Assembly: GCF_003660105.1 (NCBI RefSeq)
Contig: NZ_CP032823.1
Location: forward strand, 1,798,001-1,862,000
Direction of reading: 5' to 3'
DNA: 64,000 nt
From: Aliarcobacter cryaerophilus ATCC 43158
Lineage (GTDB): Bacteria > Campylobacterota > Campylobacteria > Campylobacterales > Arcobacteraceae
Shown here: positions 36,214 to 45,110 of the stretch, piece after piece
Numbering within the stretch: the stretch's first letter is position 1
Layout of the letters: each line of letters starts with the position of its first letter
Notes under the pieces: model-generated
Told to the model about the DNA's origin: nothing
Seen by the model: the letters and a program-made list of their open reading frames with translations, nothing else
Databases searched by the model: none
Made by a program: the position numbers and the translations under genes

Positions 36214-36621
36214 ATGAAAAAAGCTATAAATAAAATATCGAACTACTTTAGTTCAAACTTCGAAGTTTTGGTTGCTACGGTTATATTCTTAACCGTAGTT
36301 CTAGCTGGAAATGACTTTTATAGAGCAATTATTTTAATGCTCGAATTCGTTGTGATTATGGAAGTTGTAAAAATGATTTCTGATTTTATTAGAAAAGAGA
36401 CATTAAGACTTAGATATGTTCTTGATATTTTTATAATATTTTTAATCAGAGAAGTTATTATTCTTTCAGCCAATAAAAGTAAAGATTATTTTGATATTGT
36501 ATTTTTATTATTTGTTATTTTTATATTTTTTATTTTCAGAATATTGGCTATTAAATTCTCTCCATTTGGAAATGATGAAAATAAAAAAATAGATGAAGTA
36601 AAAGATAATGAAACAAAGTGA
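36214..36621 (+). CDS. psiE: PsiE-family phosphate-starvation membrane protein
   Basis: A 135-residue membrane protein with four hydrophobic helices (about 16-32, 37-55, 66-86 and 92-112). LEFVVIMEVVKMI and LRLRYVLDIFIIFLIREVII match the PsiE family, named for phosphate-starvation induction in E. coli; the biochemical role is unknown. Its place inside the pst operon between phoU and the PhoB-like gene fits that name well. It has two inverted repeats in its first 100 coding bases. It overlaps the next gene by 14 bases. Confidence 0.8.
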   Translation: MKKAINKISNYFSSNFEVLVATVIFLTVVLAGNDFYRAIILMLEFVVIMEVVKMISDFIRKETLRLRYVLDIFIIFLIREVIILSANKSKDYFDIVFLLFVIFIFFIFRILAIKFSPFGNDENKKIDEVKDNETK

Positions 36622-37309
36622 AATGATGCTTGCAGGTAAAAATAGATTAATTTTAATAATAGAAGATGAAGAAGATATTCTTGAACTACTTGAATATACT
36701 TTACAAAAAGAGGGATATGAAACTATTGGATTTTTAAATGCAAATGAAAATGTAAAAAAAATTTTAGATGAAGAGAAAATAGATTTAATTTTAATGGATA
36801 GAAATCTTCCCAATATAGAAGGCACATCGTTTATAAAAGAATTAAGAGCAAATGGTTACCAAACTCCAGTAATTTATGTTACAGCAAAAGATAAATCTGA
36901 GGATATTTTAGATGGATTTGAAGCTTTTGCAGATGACTATATTACAAAACCATTTAATATTCAAGAACTTCTAGCAAGAGTTAAATCTGTAATAAAAAGA
37001 TCTTCAAATGATATTGAACTTTTAAAAGTAAGAGATATTGTTTATAACTTTTCAAGTAAAATATTTTCTATAGAAGATGAAGATATTGAGCTAACTTCTC
37101 TTGAAACTACTCTTCTTTTAGAGTTTATAAAAAATAAAAATATTCTTCTTTCTCGAGAGTATTTACTAGAAAAAGTTTGGGAAGACTCTTTTGATAAACA
37201 AGAAAAAACAGTAAATGTGGCTATCAAAAGATTAAAAGATAAGATAGATCCTAATTCAAAAAAAAATTATATAAAGTCAGTTAGAGGAGAGGGTTATATT
37301 TTTTGTTAA
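36608..37309 (+). CDS. phoB: PhoB-like response regulator
   Basis: A 233-residue OmpR/PhoB-class regulator. The receiver domain (about 14-130) has the acidic pair in LIIEDEEDILELL, phospho-Asp in LILMDRNLPN (about 63) and the Lys in DYITKPFN (about 115). The winged HTH (about 140-233) includes LTSLETTLLLEFI and VNVAIKRLKDKI. It should bind the direct repeats before pstS and pstC. The start at 36608 overlaps psiE; ATG at 36623 is an alternative. It is the local analogue of the PhosR system of Campylobacter. Confidence 0.88.
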   Translation: MKQSEMMLAGKNRLILIIEDEEDILELLEYTLQKEGYETIGFLNANENVKKILDEEKIDLILMDRNLPNIEGTSFIKELRANGYQTPVIYVTAKDKSEDILDGFEAFADDYITKPFNIQELLARVKSVIKRSSNDIELLKVRDIVYNFSSKIFSIEDEDIELTSLETTLLLEFIKNKNILLSREYLLEKVWEDSFDKQEKTVNVAIKRLKDKIDPNSKKNYIKSVRGEGYIFC

Positions 37310-38688
37310 AAATTCATCAACTTTTTTTACGAACTTACCTTGCAATATTTATTGCAATTTTAATAACTCTTACTCTTACTATTTATTTTTGGGCGAAAAC
37401 GCTCTACTTAAATCAAGTTGAAAAAAACTTAATCCAAAATATAGATATATTATCTGTAATTTTAGAAGATACAAAAGATATAAATAGTATTAAAGATATT
37501 ATTAAAGATTTAAGTAAAAAACTGAACTTAAGAATTTCAATTATAAATGAAAATGGTGAAGTAGTAGCAGAAAGTCACAAAAATATTGAAAATATAAAAA
37601 ATCACTCAAATAGAGTTGAGATTATTGAAGCAAAAAATATAGGTCTTGGGAAAGACACAAGATTATCTGAAACTCTAAATAAAGATCTGATATATATAGC
37701 AAAAAAAGTATCTTTTAATAAAGAAACTTACTACCTAAGAATGGCTGATTATACAAATAAGATTACTGACAATTTCAAAAAATTAACTTTTGAAATTTTT
37801 ATCTATATATCTTTTTTCTTAATCATTGCATTTATTTCAACTTACTTTATAAGTATCAAAATAAAAAGAGAAACAGACTCAATATTACAATTTTTAAAAG
37901 AGATAACTAGTAAGAAAAAACCACTATTTTTACAATCAAATTATACTTTTGAATTCTATAAAATAGCAAAACTTCTAAATAAAGTTGCAAAAAAACTATC
38001 AAAAAAAGATGAGATAAAAGCAAAACATACTGCAAAATTAACTTTAGCAAATAGGCAAAAAGATGATATTATCTCTGCTATTTCTCATGAATTTAAAAAT
38101 CCAATAGCAATAATTTCAGGATATAGTCAAACTTTAATAGAAGATGAAAATTTATCACAAACTTTAAAAATAAAGTTTTTAAATAAAATCCTATCAAACT
38201 CAAATAAAATGTCTCTAATAGTTGATAAACTAAGGCTTACTTTAAAACTTCAAGATAGCAATCACAAACTAGTTTTAAACAAAGTTTCTATTAAAAAAAT
38301 AGTAGAAACATCTATTAGTGATTTAAAAATAAAATATAAAAATAGAGAAATAAATGTTTTAGGAGTTGATAAAGAGATAAATGCTGATGAGATTTTAATA
38401 GGAATTGCTATTTCAAATCTAATAGAAAATGCTTTAAAATATTCTCAAGAAGAGGTAATTATAGAGATTAATGAAAATTCGATATCTATTACAGATAAAG
38501 GAATCGGGATTTCTCAAGAAAATTTGGAAAATATTTTTAAAAAATATTATAGAGCAACTAGCAACAACTGGAACAACTCTTTAGGTTTAGGACTTTTCAT
38601 AGTTAAATCTATTTTAAATGTTCATAATTTTAAATTAGAAATTAACTCAAAAATTGGAATTGGTTCAACTTTTAAAATATATTATTAA
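37303..38688 (+). CDS. phoR: PhoR-like sensor histidine kinase
   Basis: A 461-residue kinase with two membrane helices (about 12-32 and 162-184) enclosing a periplasmic sensor region of about 130 residues. The dimer/phosphate site is DDIISAISHEFKNPIAIISG (about 249-268), the N box ISNLIENALKYS (about 356) and the G motifs are ITDKGIGISQENL and NSLGLGLFIVKSI. Start is TTG at 37303, overlapping the regulator stop, so the two are translated together. It should sense phosphate status with PhoU. Confidence 0.88.
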   Translation: MLKIHQLFLRTYLAIFIAILITLTLTIYFWAKTLYLNQVEKNLIQNIDILSVILEDTKDINSIKDIIKDLSKKLNLRISIINENGEVVAESHKNIENIKNHSNRVEIIEAKNIGLGKDTRLSETLNKDLIYIAKKVSFNKETYYLRMADYTNKITDNFKKLTFEIFIYISFFLIIAFISTYFISIKIKRETDSILQFLKEITSKKKPLFLQSNYTFEFYKIAKLLNKVAKKLSKKDEIKAKHTAKLTLANRQKDDIISAISHEFKNPIAIISGYSQTLIEDENLSQTLKIKFLNKILSNSNKMSLIVDKLRLTLKLQDSNHKLVLNKVSIKKIVETSISDLKIKYKNREINVLGVDKEINADEILIGIAISNLIENALKYSQEEVIIEINENSISITDKGIGISQENLENIFKKYYRATSNNWNNSLGLGLFIVKSILNVHNFKLEINSKIGIGSTFKIYY

Positions 38689-38763
38689 TTTATACTTAAT
38701 TTAAGCAAAAAATAAGGATAACTTAAATATTATTCCAACTTAATATTGAAAGGGAGTTAATAA

Positions 38764-39183
38764 ATGAAATTTACTCAAATGGCTAAAGCCAACGAAATCG
38801 AAAGATCTTGGGTTGTAGTAGATGCTGAAGGTAAAGTATTCGGAAGAATAATTACTGAAGTTGCTACAATATTAAGAGGAAAAAATAAACCTTGTTTTAC
38901 ACCAAATGTTGATTGTGGTGACTATGTAATTATAATCAATGCAAGTAAAGCTAGATTTACTGGTGCTAAATTAGAAGTTAAAAATTACTATACTCACTCA
39001 GGTTATTTTGGAAGTACAAAAACTCACAAAATGTCAGATATGATTGAAAAAAACCCTGAAAAACTGTTTAAATTAGCAACTAGAGGTATGCTTCCAAAAA
39101 CTACTCTTGGTAAAGCTATGTTAAAAAAATTAAAAGTATATGCAGGAAGTGAACACCCTCATACTGCTCAAATTAAAGGATAA
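38764..39183 (+). CDS. rplM: 50S ribosomal protein L13
   Basis: A 139-residue ribosomal protein of normal length. [20 protein letters not shown] (about 16-35), [16 protein letters not shown] (about 60-75) and [20 protein letters not shown] (about 105-124) are L13 signatures. GAAAGGGAG precedes ATG, a strong site as expected. It is co-transcribed with rpsI, which starts five bases after its stop. Confidence 0.98.
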   Translation: MKFTQMAKANEIERSWVVVDAEGKVFGRIITEVATILRGKNKPCFTPNVDCGDYVIIINASKARFTGAKLEVKNYYTHSGYFGSTKTHKMSDMIEKNPEKLFKLATRGMLPKTTLGKAMLKKLKVYAGSEHPHTAQIKG

Positions 39184-39188
39184 TAGTA

Positions 39189-39578
39189 ATGGCAAAAGTA
39201 TATGCAACTGGAAGAAGAAAAACAGCAATAGCTAAGGTTTGGTTAGAGAATGGAAACGGGCAACTAACTATAAATGGACAATCTTTAGATCAATGGCTTG
39301 GTGGTCATGATTCAATCAAAAAAAGAGTGATGCAACCTCTACATGTTTCAAAACAAGAATCAAGTGTAAATATCATTGTAAAAACTCTAGGTGGTGGATA
39401 TTCAGCTCAAGCTGATGCTGCTAGACACGGAATTTCAAGAGCTTTGGTTGCTTATGATGAGCAATTCAGAACTATTTTAAAACCTCATGGATTACTTACT
39501 AGAGATGCTAGATCTGTTGAGAGAAAAAAATATGGAAAGAAAAAAGCAAGAAAATCTTCTCAATTCTCAAAAAGATAA
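39189..39578 (+). CDS. rpsI: 30S ribosomal protein S9
   Basis: A 129-residue ribosomal protein. [14 protein letters not shown] (about 6-19), [20 protein letters not shown] (about 68-87) and the basic end [17 protein letters not shown] are the S9 signature; the terminal Ser-Lys-Arg reaches the P-site tRNA. It forms the standard rplM-rpsI operon and is followed by a clear terminator. Confidence 0.98.
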   Translation: MAKVYATGRRKTAIAKVWLENGNGQLTINGQSLDQWLGGHDSIKKRVMQPLHVSKQESSVNIIVKTLGGGYSAQADAARHGISRALVAYDEQFRTILKPHGLLTRDARSVERKKYGKKKARKSSQFSKR

Positions 39579-39601
39579 TTGGTATTTCTCTTTATTTCTC
39601 A

Positions 39602-39632
39602 AAGGAGGCGATTTTATCGCTTCCTTTTTTTA
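39602..39632 (+). terminator. Rho-independent terminator of rplM-rpsI
   Basis: AGGAGGCGA pairs with TCGCTTCCT (one G-T), loop TTTTA, followed by seven T. It lies 25 bases after the rpsI stop and is the most G+C-rich terminator in the window. Confidence 0.85.
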
Positions 39633-39642
39633 TATCAAAAAA

Positions 39643-40323
39643 TCAACTATTTTTAACATAACTCATCTGTTTATTATAAGCCATATCCCAAAACATATAT
39701 TCAAACTCAACACTTGATATAAAAATATCTTCAACAATTTTTTTCTCATCTTCTGTTTTATTTTTTACAAGCTCATCTAGTGCATCATAAAACCATTCAA
39801 AAGAATCTTCAAACTCAACTCCTGAGTAAGTCTCTATCCAAGATTTATAGAAGTTATTTTCTAAACTATCTTTGTATTGCTCTTTTAATCTTTTTGCATA
39901 ATCGCAATATGTCCAAGCACATGGAAATACTGTCGCTAATGTTTGCGCTAAATCACCTTTTAGAGCAGTTGAAAGCATATTAGCTGTATAAGTTCTATTA
40001 AATAAACTTGCCTTCACATTTTTAACCTCATCCTGGCTAATACCAAACTCTTTCATATATAAGTGGTGAAGTTTCATCTCATCAACTAATGTAGCTTTTG
40101 TAATAGCACTAAGACTACTTAGCATCTTCTCATCATCTGCTTTTGTCATAGCCATCGCAAAAACTTTTGCATACTCTAAAAGATATAAATAATCTTGTAA
40201 TAAATAGAATTTGAACTTCTCTTTATCTAAAGTTCCAGCTCCTAACTCTTGTACAAATGCGTGATTATAACCATCTTCCCAAACTTTTATTGCTTTTTGT
40301 TTTAATTGTCTTGAAAATGACAT
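39643..40323 (-). CDS. tenA: TenA-family thiaminase II / aminopyrimidine aminohydrolase
   Basis: A 226-residue all-helical TenA protein. It salvages thiamine by hydrolysing aminomethyl pyrimidine or thiamine itself. FPCAWTYCDYAKRL (about 132-145) carries the catalytic Cys, YLLQDYLYLLEYAKVFAMAM (about 40-59) the substrate Asp and Tyr, and SGVEFEDSFEW (about 167) further conserved residues. It lies 17 bases after thiM on the same strand, making a two-gene thiamine salvage unit. The stop is close to the rpsI terminator. Confidence 0.93.
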   Translation of the reverse strand: MSFSRQLKQKAIKVWEDGYNHAFVQELGAGTLDKEKFKFYLLQDYLYLLEYAKVFAMAMTKADDEKMLSSLSAITKATLVDEMKLHHLYMKEFGISQDEVKNVKASLFNRTYTANMLSTALKGDLAQTLATVFPCAWTYCDYAKRLKEQYKDSLENNFYKSWIETYSGVEFEDSFEWFYDALDELVKNKTEDEKKIVEDIFISSVEFEYMFWDMAYNKQMSYVKNS

Positions 40324-40340
40324 ATTTACTCCTTTTTTAA

Positions 40341-41162
40341 CTATTTTATCTCTTGAAAATTTGCCTTTTTTATTAATATCTCTTGGTTGAAATTACTTAT
40401 TGCATTAAATAACTCTTTATGAAAAGTCCCAAGTCCTTTATTCTTACTATTTTCATAGGCTATTTCACCAGCAATTCCCATTGTAATTACTCCTAAAATT
40501 GTAGCTTCATATATTTTATCTTTAGAAACTCCACAATAGCTAGCAACCAAAGAAGTACACATACATCCAGTTCCTGTAATTTTTGTTAAAAGATGGTTAC
40601 CATTCTTTATGGAAATTACTTTTTTTCCATCAGAAATAACATCAATTTCTCCAGTAATTGCAACAACCAAATTCAAACTATTTGCCAATGTTTTAGCAAT
40701 ACTAGCCATATTTTCTAAAGATTCAATATCCTCTTTTGAAACATCTGCGCCTTTTTTATTTGAACTTAAATTTAAAATAGATTTTATTTCAGAAATATTT
40801 CCTCTAATACAAGATATTTTAGATGTTTCAAATAGTTCATTTACAAAATCTTTTCTAAACTTTGAAGCACCTACACCAACAGGGTCTAAAATAACTGGAA
40901 CTCCTTTTTCTTTAGCTCTTTTACATGCTTTAGTTATGGAAGTCTTTATATCTTTATTTAGTGTTCCTATATTTACTAAAAGAGTCGAAGCGATATCTAC
41001 AAACTCTTCAACTTCTGCTTCATCATCTGCCATAACAGGACTTGCACCAATTGCTAAAGTTACATTTGCACAATCATTTACGGTAACATAGTTTGTAATC
41101 TGATGAATTAATGGGTTCTGCTTTTTCGTATTATTTAAAATATCAACTAAATTATTTATCAA
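40341..41162 (-). CDS. thiM: Hydroxyethylthiazole kinase ThiM
   Basis: A 273-residue kinase that salvages the thiazole half of thiamine. NPLIHQITNYVTVNDCAN (about 17-34) is the start signature, ILDPVGVGASKFRKDF (about 91-106) holds ligand residues and TKITGTGCMCTSLVAS (about 193-208) the phosphate-binding Gly and catalytic Cys. Start is TTG at 41162 with AAGG seven bases upstream. That AAGG can pair with an upstream CCTT, which could hide the ribosome site. No TPP riboswitch is visible. Confidence 0.93.
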   Translation of the reverse strand: MINNLVDILNNTKKQNPLIHQITNYVTVNDCANVTLAIGASPVMADDEAEVEEFVDIASTLLVNIGTLNKDIKTSITKACKRAKEKGVPVILDPVGVGASKFRKDFVNELFETSKISCIRGNISEIKSILNLSSNKKGADVSKEDIESLENMASIAKTLANSLNLVVAITGEIDVISDGKKVISIKNGNHLLTKITGTGCMCTSLVASYCGVSKDKIYEATILGVITMGIAGEIAYENSKNKGLGTFHKELFNAISNFNQEILIKKANFQEIK

Positions 41163-41167
41163 AGTAA

Positions 41168-41195
41168 TGCCTTAAAATATATTAATAAAAAGGCA
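41168..41195 (-). promoter_or_regulatory. Hairpin covering the thiM ribosome site
   Basis: On the minus strand, TGCCTT (41195-41190) can pair with AAGGCA (41173-41168) across a 16-base AT-rich loop. AAGG is the only ribosome site before the thiM TTG. The six-base stem is weak, so this is a candidate only. Confidence 0.3.
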
Positions 41196-41263
41196 ATTCT
41201 ATCACAAAGAAAAATGAAAAGCCAATTTATAATACTTTTTATAAAAAAACTATACAATACAAA

Positions 41264-42775
41264 ATGAAATTTTTAATAACTTCTTTAATATTTTTTGCTA
41301 TTTTTGTAAATATGCAAGCAAGTACCCTAAATTTATCTATGAGCTCAAGTCCAAGTAGATTAAATCCAATTTTAGCAAATGATAGTGCAAGTGGTGAAAT
41401 ATCTGATTGGCTTTTTAATGGACTTTTTAAATATGATAAAGATGGAAATATAACAACTGAAATAGCATCTTCATACACTTTTGAAACACCTACAAAACTT
41501 ATAGTTAAACTAAAAGATAATGTTTTATGGCATGACAAACAAAAACTATCTTCAAAAGATGTAGTTTTTACTTATGAGCAAATAATAAGTCCAACTGTTT
41601 TTAACTCAATAAAATCAAACTTTAATGAAGTAAAAAGGGTAAAAGCAATTGATGATTTAACTGTTGAAATTGAGTATAAAAAACCATATTTTAAAGCTTT
41701 AGAGATATGGATGGTTGGGCTTTTACCTTATCACATTTTAAAAGATGAAAAAAATCTTATGACAAGTAGTTTTAATAAAAATCCAATAGGTACAGGTGCA
41801 TATAAACTAAAAGAGTTTAAAACAGCAAGTGATATTGAGCTTATAGCAAATGATGATTTTTTTGAAGGACGCCCAAAAATAGATAGGATTTTATATAAAT
41901 TTTTACCAGATCCAAATACATCTTTTTTATATTTAAAACAAAATAAACTTGATATTGGGGGATTAACTCCAATGCAAGTTTCAATACAAATAGGTAATAG
42001 CTTCAAAGATAATTTTGAAATTTTAAATAGAGCTAGTTTTGGATTTTCATATTTAGGATTTAATTTAGACAACCCTAAATTTAAAGATATAAAAATAAGA
42101 CAAGCCCTCTCTCTGGCAATAAATAGACAAGAGTTAGTTGATATTTTATTTTTTGGGTATGGAGAAGTTTGTAATGGACCATTTATGCCAAACTCTTTTG
42201 CTTATAATGATGAAGTAAAACCTATAAATCAAGATATTATAAAAGCAAAAGCTTTGTTAAAAGAGGCTGGATATGATGAAAAAAATCCTTTTGTTTTTGA
42301 AGTGGTTACTAATACAGGAAACGATATAAGAGTAAACACTGCACAAATTCTTCAATATCAACTCTCAAAAATTGGTGTCCACATGAAAATAAGAGTTATG
42401 GAGTGGCAAGCTTTCTTAAATACTGTTGTACATCCACGAAAATTTGAAACTGTACTTTTGGGATGGTCTTTGGCTTTAATGCCAGATGCTTATCCACTTT
42501 GGCATAGCTCAAGTGCAAAACTCGGTGGATTTAATCTAGTAAATTATAAAAATGAAAAAGTTGATAAATTAATAGAAAAAGGAAGTGGGACTATAAATAA
42601 AGATGAACTTGGTGCCATTTATAAAGAGATTTTTAAAATCGTTGCAAATGATTTACCATATCTATTTTTATATATTCCAGATGGAATAACTGCTATAAAT
42701 AAAAAAATAGAAAATATTGAACCAGCATTTATAGGTATTATGCACAATCAAAAAGATTGGGAAATAAAAGAGTAA
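41264..42775 (+). CDS. Family 5 ABC solute-binding protein (peptide/nickel type)
   Basis: A 503-residue periplasmic binding protein with a Sec signal (about 1-19). LNPILANDSASGEISDWLFN (about 31-50), DNVLWHDKQKLSSKDVVFTY (about 86-105) and IRQALSLAINRQELVDILFF (about 279-298) are family 5 (DppA/OppA/NikA) signatures. The ligand may be peptides or another small molecule. There are no transporter genes next to it; a DppB-like permease lies 20 kb upstream. The leader has TATAAT at 41228 but no clear ribosome site. The HAD phosphatase gene follows after 11 bases. Confidence 0.88.
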   Translation: MKFLITSLIFFAIFVNMQASTLNLSMSSSPSRLNPILANDSASGEISDWLFNGLFKYDKDGNITTEIASSYTFETPTKLIVKLKDNVLWHDKQKLSSKDVVFTYEQIISPTVFNSIKSNFNEVKRVKAIDDLTVEIEYKKPYFKALEIWMVGLLPYHILKDEKNLMTSSFNKNPIGTGAYKLKEFKTASDIELIANDDFFEGRPKIDRILYKFLPDPNTSFLYLKQNKLDIGGLTPMQVSIQIGNSFKDNFEILNRASFGFSYLGFNLDNPKFKDIKIRQALSLAINRQELVDILFFGYGEVCNGPFMPNSFAYNDEVKPINQDIIKAKALLKEAGYDEKNPFVFEVVTNTGNDIRVNTAQILQYQLSKIGVHMKIRVMEWQAFLNTVVHPRKFETVLLGWSLALMPDAYPLWHSSSAKLGGFNLVNYKNEKVDKLIEKGSGTINKDELGAIYKEIFKIVANDLPYLFLYIPDGITAINKKIENIEPAFIGIMHNQKDWEIKE

Positions 42776-42786
42776 GGAACAGTTTT

Positions 42787-43443
42787 ATGAACAAAAAAGA
42801 TAAGATTATTTTATTTGATTTAGATGGTACTTTAATAGATTCAACAGATGCAATTACGGATACATTTTTACATGCATTTTCAAAACACAACTTTGATTTT
42901 AAAGGAACTATTGAAGATATAAAAGTACAAATTGGTTATCCACTTGATATTATGTTTGAAAACTTAGGAGTAAATAGAAATTTAGTTTGGGATTTTGTAG
43001 ATAGTTATAAACTAAGATATAAAGATATTTCTGTTGCTCAAACTTTACTTCTTGAGAATGCTTTTGAAGCAGTTACTTTAGCTTCAAAATTTGCAAGACT
43101 TGGAGTGGTTACTACAAAAACAAGAATTTACTCAACTCCAATATTAGATAATTTTGATATAGGAAAATATTTTGAAGTAATAATAGGAAGAGAAGATGTA
43201 GAAAATCCAAAACCGCATAAAGAGCCAATTTTAAAAGCTTTAAATGCCTTAAAATATGATGATAAAAAACATCAAGCATTTATGGTAGGAGATACAAAAC
43301 TAGATTTAATCTCTGCTTCAAATGCCTCTATCAACTCTGTTGGAGTATTATGTGGTTACTCAAATGAACAAGAACTTTTAAAATATACAGATATTGTAAA
43401 AAAAGACTCTTTAGAAGCTGTAAAACATATCTCTTTATTATAA
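42787..43443 (+). CDS. HAD-family phosphatase (phosphoglycolate phosphatase-like)
   Basis: A 218-residue HAD phosphatase. IILFDLDGTLIDSTDAI (about 7-23) is motif I with the nucleophile Asp, VVTTKTRIYSTPIL (about 109) motif II, and FMVGDTKLDLISASNA (about 169) motif IV. The Gph-type cap fits phosphoglycolate or a pyrophosphatase role. ATG at 42787 is preferred over the in-frame ATG at 42757, because AAGGAA lies eight bases before it and the earlier one is inside the preceding gene. AbrB-type gene follows directly. Confidence 0.85.
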   Translation: MNKKDKIILFDLDGTLIDSTDAITDTFLHAFSKHNFDFKGTIEDIKVQIGYPLDIMFENLGVNRNLVWDFVDSYKLRYKDISVAQTLLLENAFEAVTLASKFARLGVVTTKTRIYSTPILDNFDIGKYFEVIIGREDVENPKPHKEPILKALNALKYDDKKHQAFMVGDTKLDLISASNASINSVGVLCGYSNEQELLKYTDIVKKDSLEAVKHISLL

Positions 43444-44478
43444 ATGATAAAAAATATTTTTCAAATGCTACTAGCTTTGCTAGTTGCTTTTTGTGGTTCA
43501 CTGATTTTTATATATTTACACCTACCACTTCCTTGGCTTTTAGGAAGTATTTTTGCTACAAGCATATTAATAAGATTTCAAAAAATTCCAATACAAAGCC
43601 CAAAACTATTTTCTGCACCTGCTAGAATATTAATTGGTCTTACAATTGGAAGTGCTTTTACTCCAGAAATTTTAAACCATATTCCACAATATACTATTAG
43701 TTTACTCTTGGTTGTTCCATTTACTATTTTGGTTATATTTTTTGGAACATACTATTACTATAAAGTTTTAAAATATGATTTAAAAACTTCATATTTAGGC
43801 TCTATGCCAGGTGGTGTAATTGAGATGGTAATAATTGGGCAAGAGCTAAAAGCAAATACAGCAAAAATAACTTTAATGCAAAGTTCAAGACTATTTTTTG
43901 TAGTTGTTTCTTTGCCATTTATTATTCAATATATTTTTCAAATAGATATAAGGGGTAACCAGCTTTTAACAACTCCTATAAAAGATATAGATTTGTTTCA
44001 ATTTTTATATATTTATATTTTTGGAATAATTGCAGCAGTAATTGCAAAAAAGATAAAACTAACTGCCGCATATTTAATTGGACCTATGATTGTAAGTATT
44101 ATTTTGTATTCAAGTGGATTTGTAAATACTCATATTCCAGATGAGTTATTAAAATTTATACAGATTGTTTTTGGCTCAATTATAGGTTTTACATTTAAAA
44201 ATGTTGAATTAAAGACTATTTTTAAAACTTTAGTTGCTACTTTGGGACATTTTGTTATTTTGATAATTTTATGTGCTATTTTCATTTTTATTATTCACCA
44301 CTTTTTTGGTTTTGCTACTTTAGATATTTTATTAGCATTTGGACCTGGTGGTCAAACTGAGATAAACTTAATAGCTATTTTAGTTGGTGCAAATCTACCT
44401 TATATAACTTTGCACCATATTGTAAGACTTTTTATTGTTATGAATATTGCACCAATTATTGCAAAAAGGTTAAAGTAG
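43444..44478 (+). CDS. AbrB-type (duplicated) membrane protein
   Basis: A 344-residue integral membrane protein with ten or eleven hydrophobic segments in two similar halves. LPLPWLLGSIFATSILI (about 28-44), GSMPGGVIEMVIIGQELKA (about 119-137) and AFGPGGQTEINLIAILVGAN (about 298-317) are the repeated Gly-Gly motifs of the AbrB/YkuI-like transporter family, sometimes annotated as ammonia monooxygenase. That label has no basis in function here. Its ATG follows the HAD stop with no gap. Confidence 0.8.
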   Translation: MIKNIFQMLLALLVAFCGSLIFIYLHLPLPWLLGSIFATSILIRFQKIPIQSPKLFSAPARILIGLTIGSAFTPEILNHIPQYTISLLLVVPFTILVIFFGTYYYYKVLKYDLKTSYLGSMPGGVIEMVIIGQELKANTAKITLMQSSRLFFVVVSLPFIIQYIFQIDIRGNQLLTTPIKDIDLFQFLYIYIFGIIAAVIAKKIKLTAAYLIGPMIVSIILYSSGFVNTHIPDELLKFIQIVFGSIIGFTFKNVELKTIFKTLVATLGHFVILIILCAIFIFIIHHFFGFATLDILLAFGPGGQTEINLIAILVGANLPYITLHHIVRLFIVMNIAPIIAKRLK

Positions 44479-44510
44479 TTAATCGTTTATAACTTTTTTA
44501 TAAATTAAAT

Positions 44511-45110
44511 TCAAAAACTACTCAGCAAGCTATTTATGCTCTCTTCAAAAGCTTTGTTTGAAGCTTGTACAAAACCATAAGCATTGTTTGATTTACATAA
44601 TACTTTTTTATCAAAATTAAAAGATTTTAAAACCTTATTATCTTTTATCAAATCAAATTTAAGTTTTAAAACTGCATAAGATTTATCTTCTTCAAAAGTT
44701 TGATAAAGTTTTATAACTTCAGTTTTTAAACTATACTCATGTTCTATTTTTTTATCTCTTAAAACTACATTTTCAAAAATATTACTTGCTAAAAATGAGT
44801 CTGTTAATTGATTATAAATCATATTTGAAGGGAGATTTATCCATCTATTTTGTGCATACTCTTCAAATAAATATGGTTTTGTACTATAAAAAATAGATGT
44901 TAGATTAAAACTTCTATTTACATTTACATCTTCAATCAAAATTGATTTTAATTTTGAAACCTCAGCTTTTTTTTGAGTTTTAAAATCTATTGAATAGTGA
45001 TTTATAGATACACTTTCTTGCTTTAATCCACATCCACTAAATAGAAAAAATATTACAATAACTAAAACAGTACTTTTTCTTGTAAACAAGATTTTACTTT
45101 GATTGATCAT
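44511..45110 (-). CDS. ABC-type transport auxiliary lipoprotein (MlaA/PqiC-like group)
   Basis: A 199-residue lipoprotein. The signal ends in FLFSGCGLKQ, with lipid Cys at about 29. NHYSIDFKTQKKAEVSKLKS and VNRSFNLTSIFYSTKPYLFE match the ABC_trans_aux (DUF330) family, found with MCE lipid transporters. ATG at 45110 is chosen because AGGAGA lies seven bases upstream; an earlier in-frame ATG at 45128 lacks a site. The gene overlaps the MCE gene and is the last gene of the operon. It would sit in the outer or inner membrane leaflet facing the periplasm. Confidence 0.82.
   Translation of the reverse strand: MINQSKILFTRKSTVLVIVIFFLFSGCGLKQESVSINHYSIDFKTQKKAEVSKLKSILIEDVNVNRSFNLTSIFYSTKPYLFEEYAQNRWINLPSNMIYNQLTDSFLASNIFENVVLRDKKIEHEYSLKTEVIKLYQTFEEDKSYAVLKLKFDLIKDNKVLKSFNFDKKVLCKSNNAYGFVQASNKAFEESINSLLSSF

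Noticed and set aside
41163-41263. TPP riboswitch before thiM/tenA
   Set aside because: No CTGAGA-type core or matching helices are present on the minus strand of this 101-base spacer.
42757-42786. Longer start of the HAD phosphatase
   Set aside because: The earlier ATG lies within the preceding gene and has no ribosome site; AAGGAA points to 42787.
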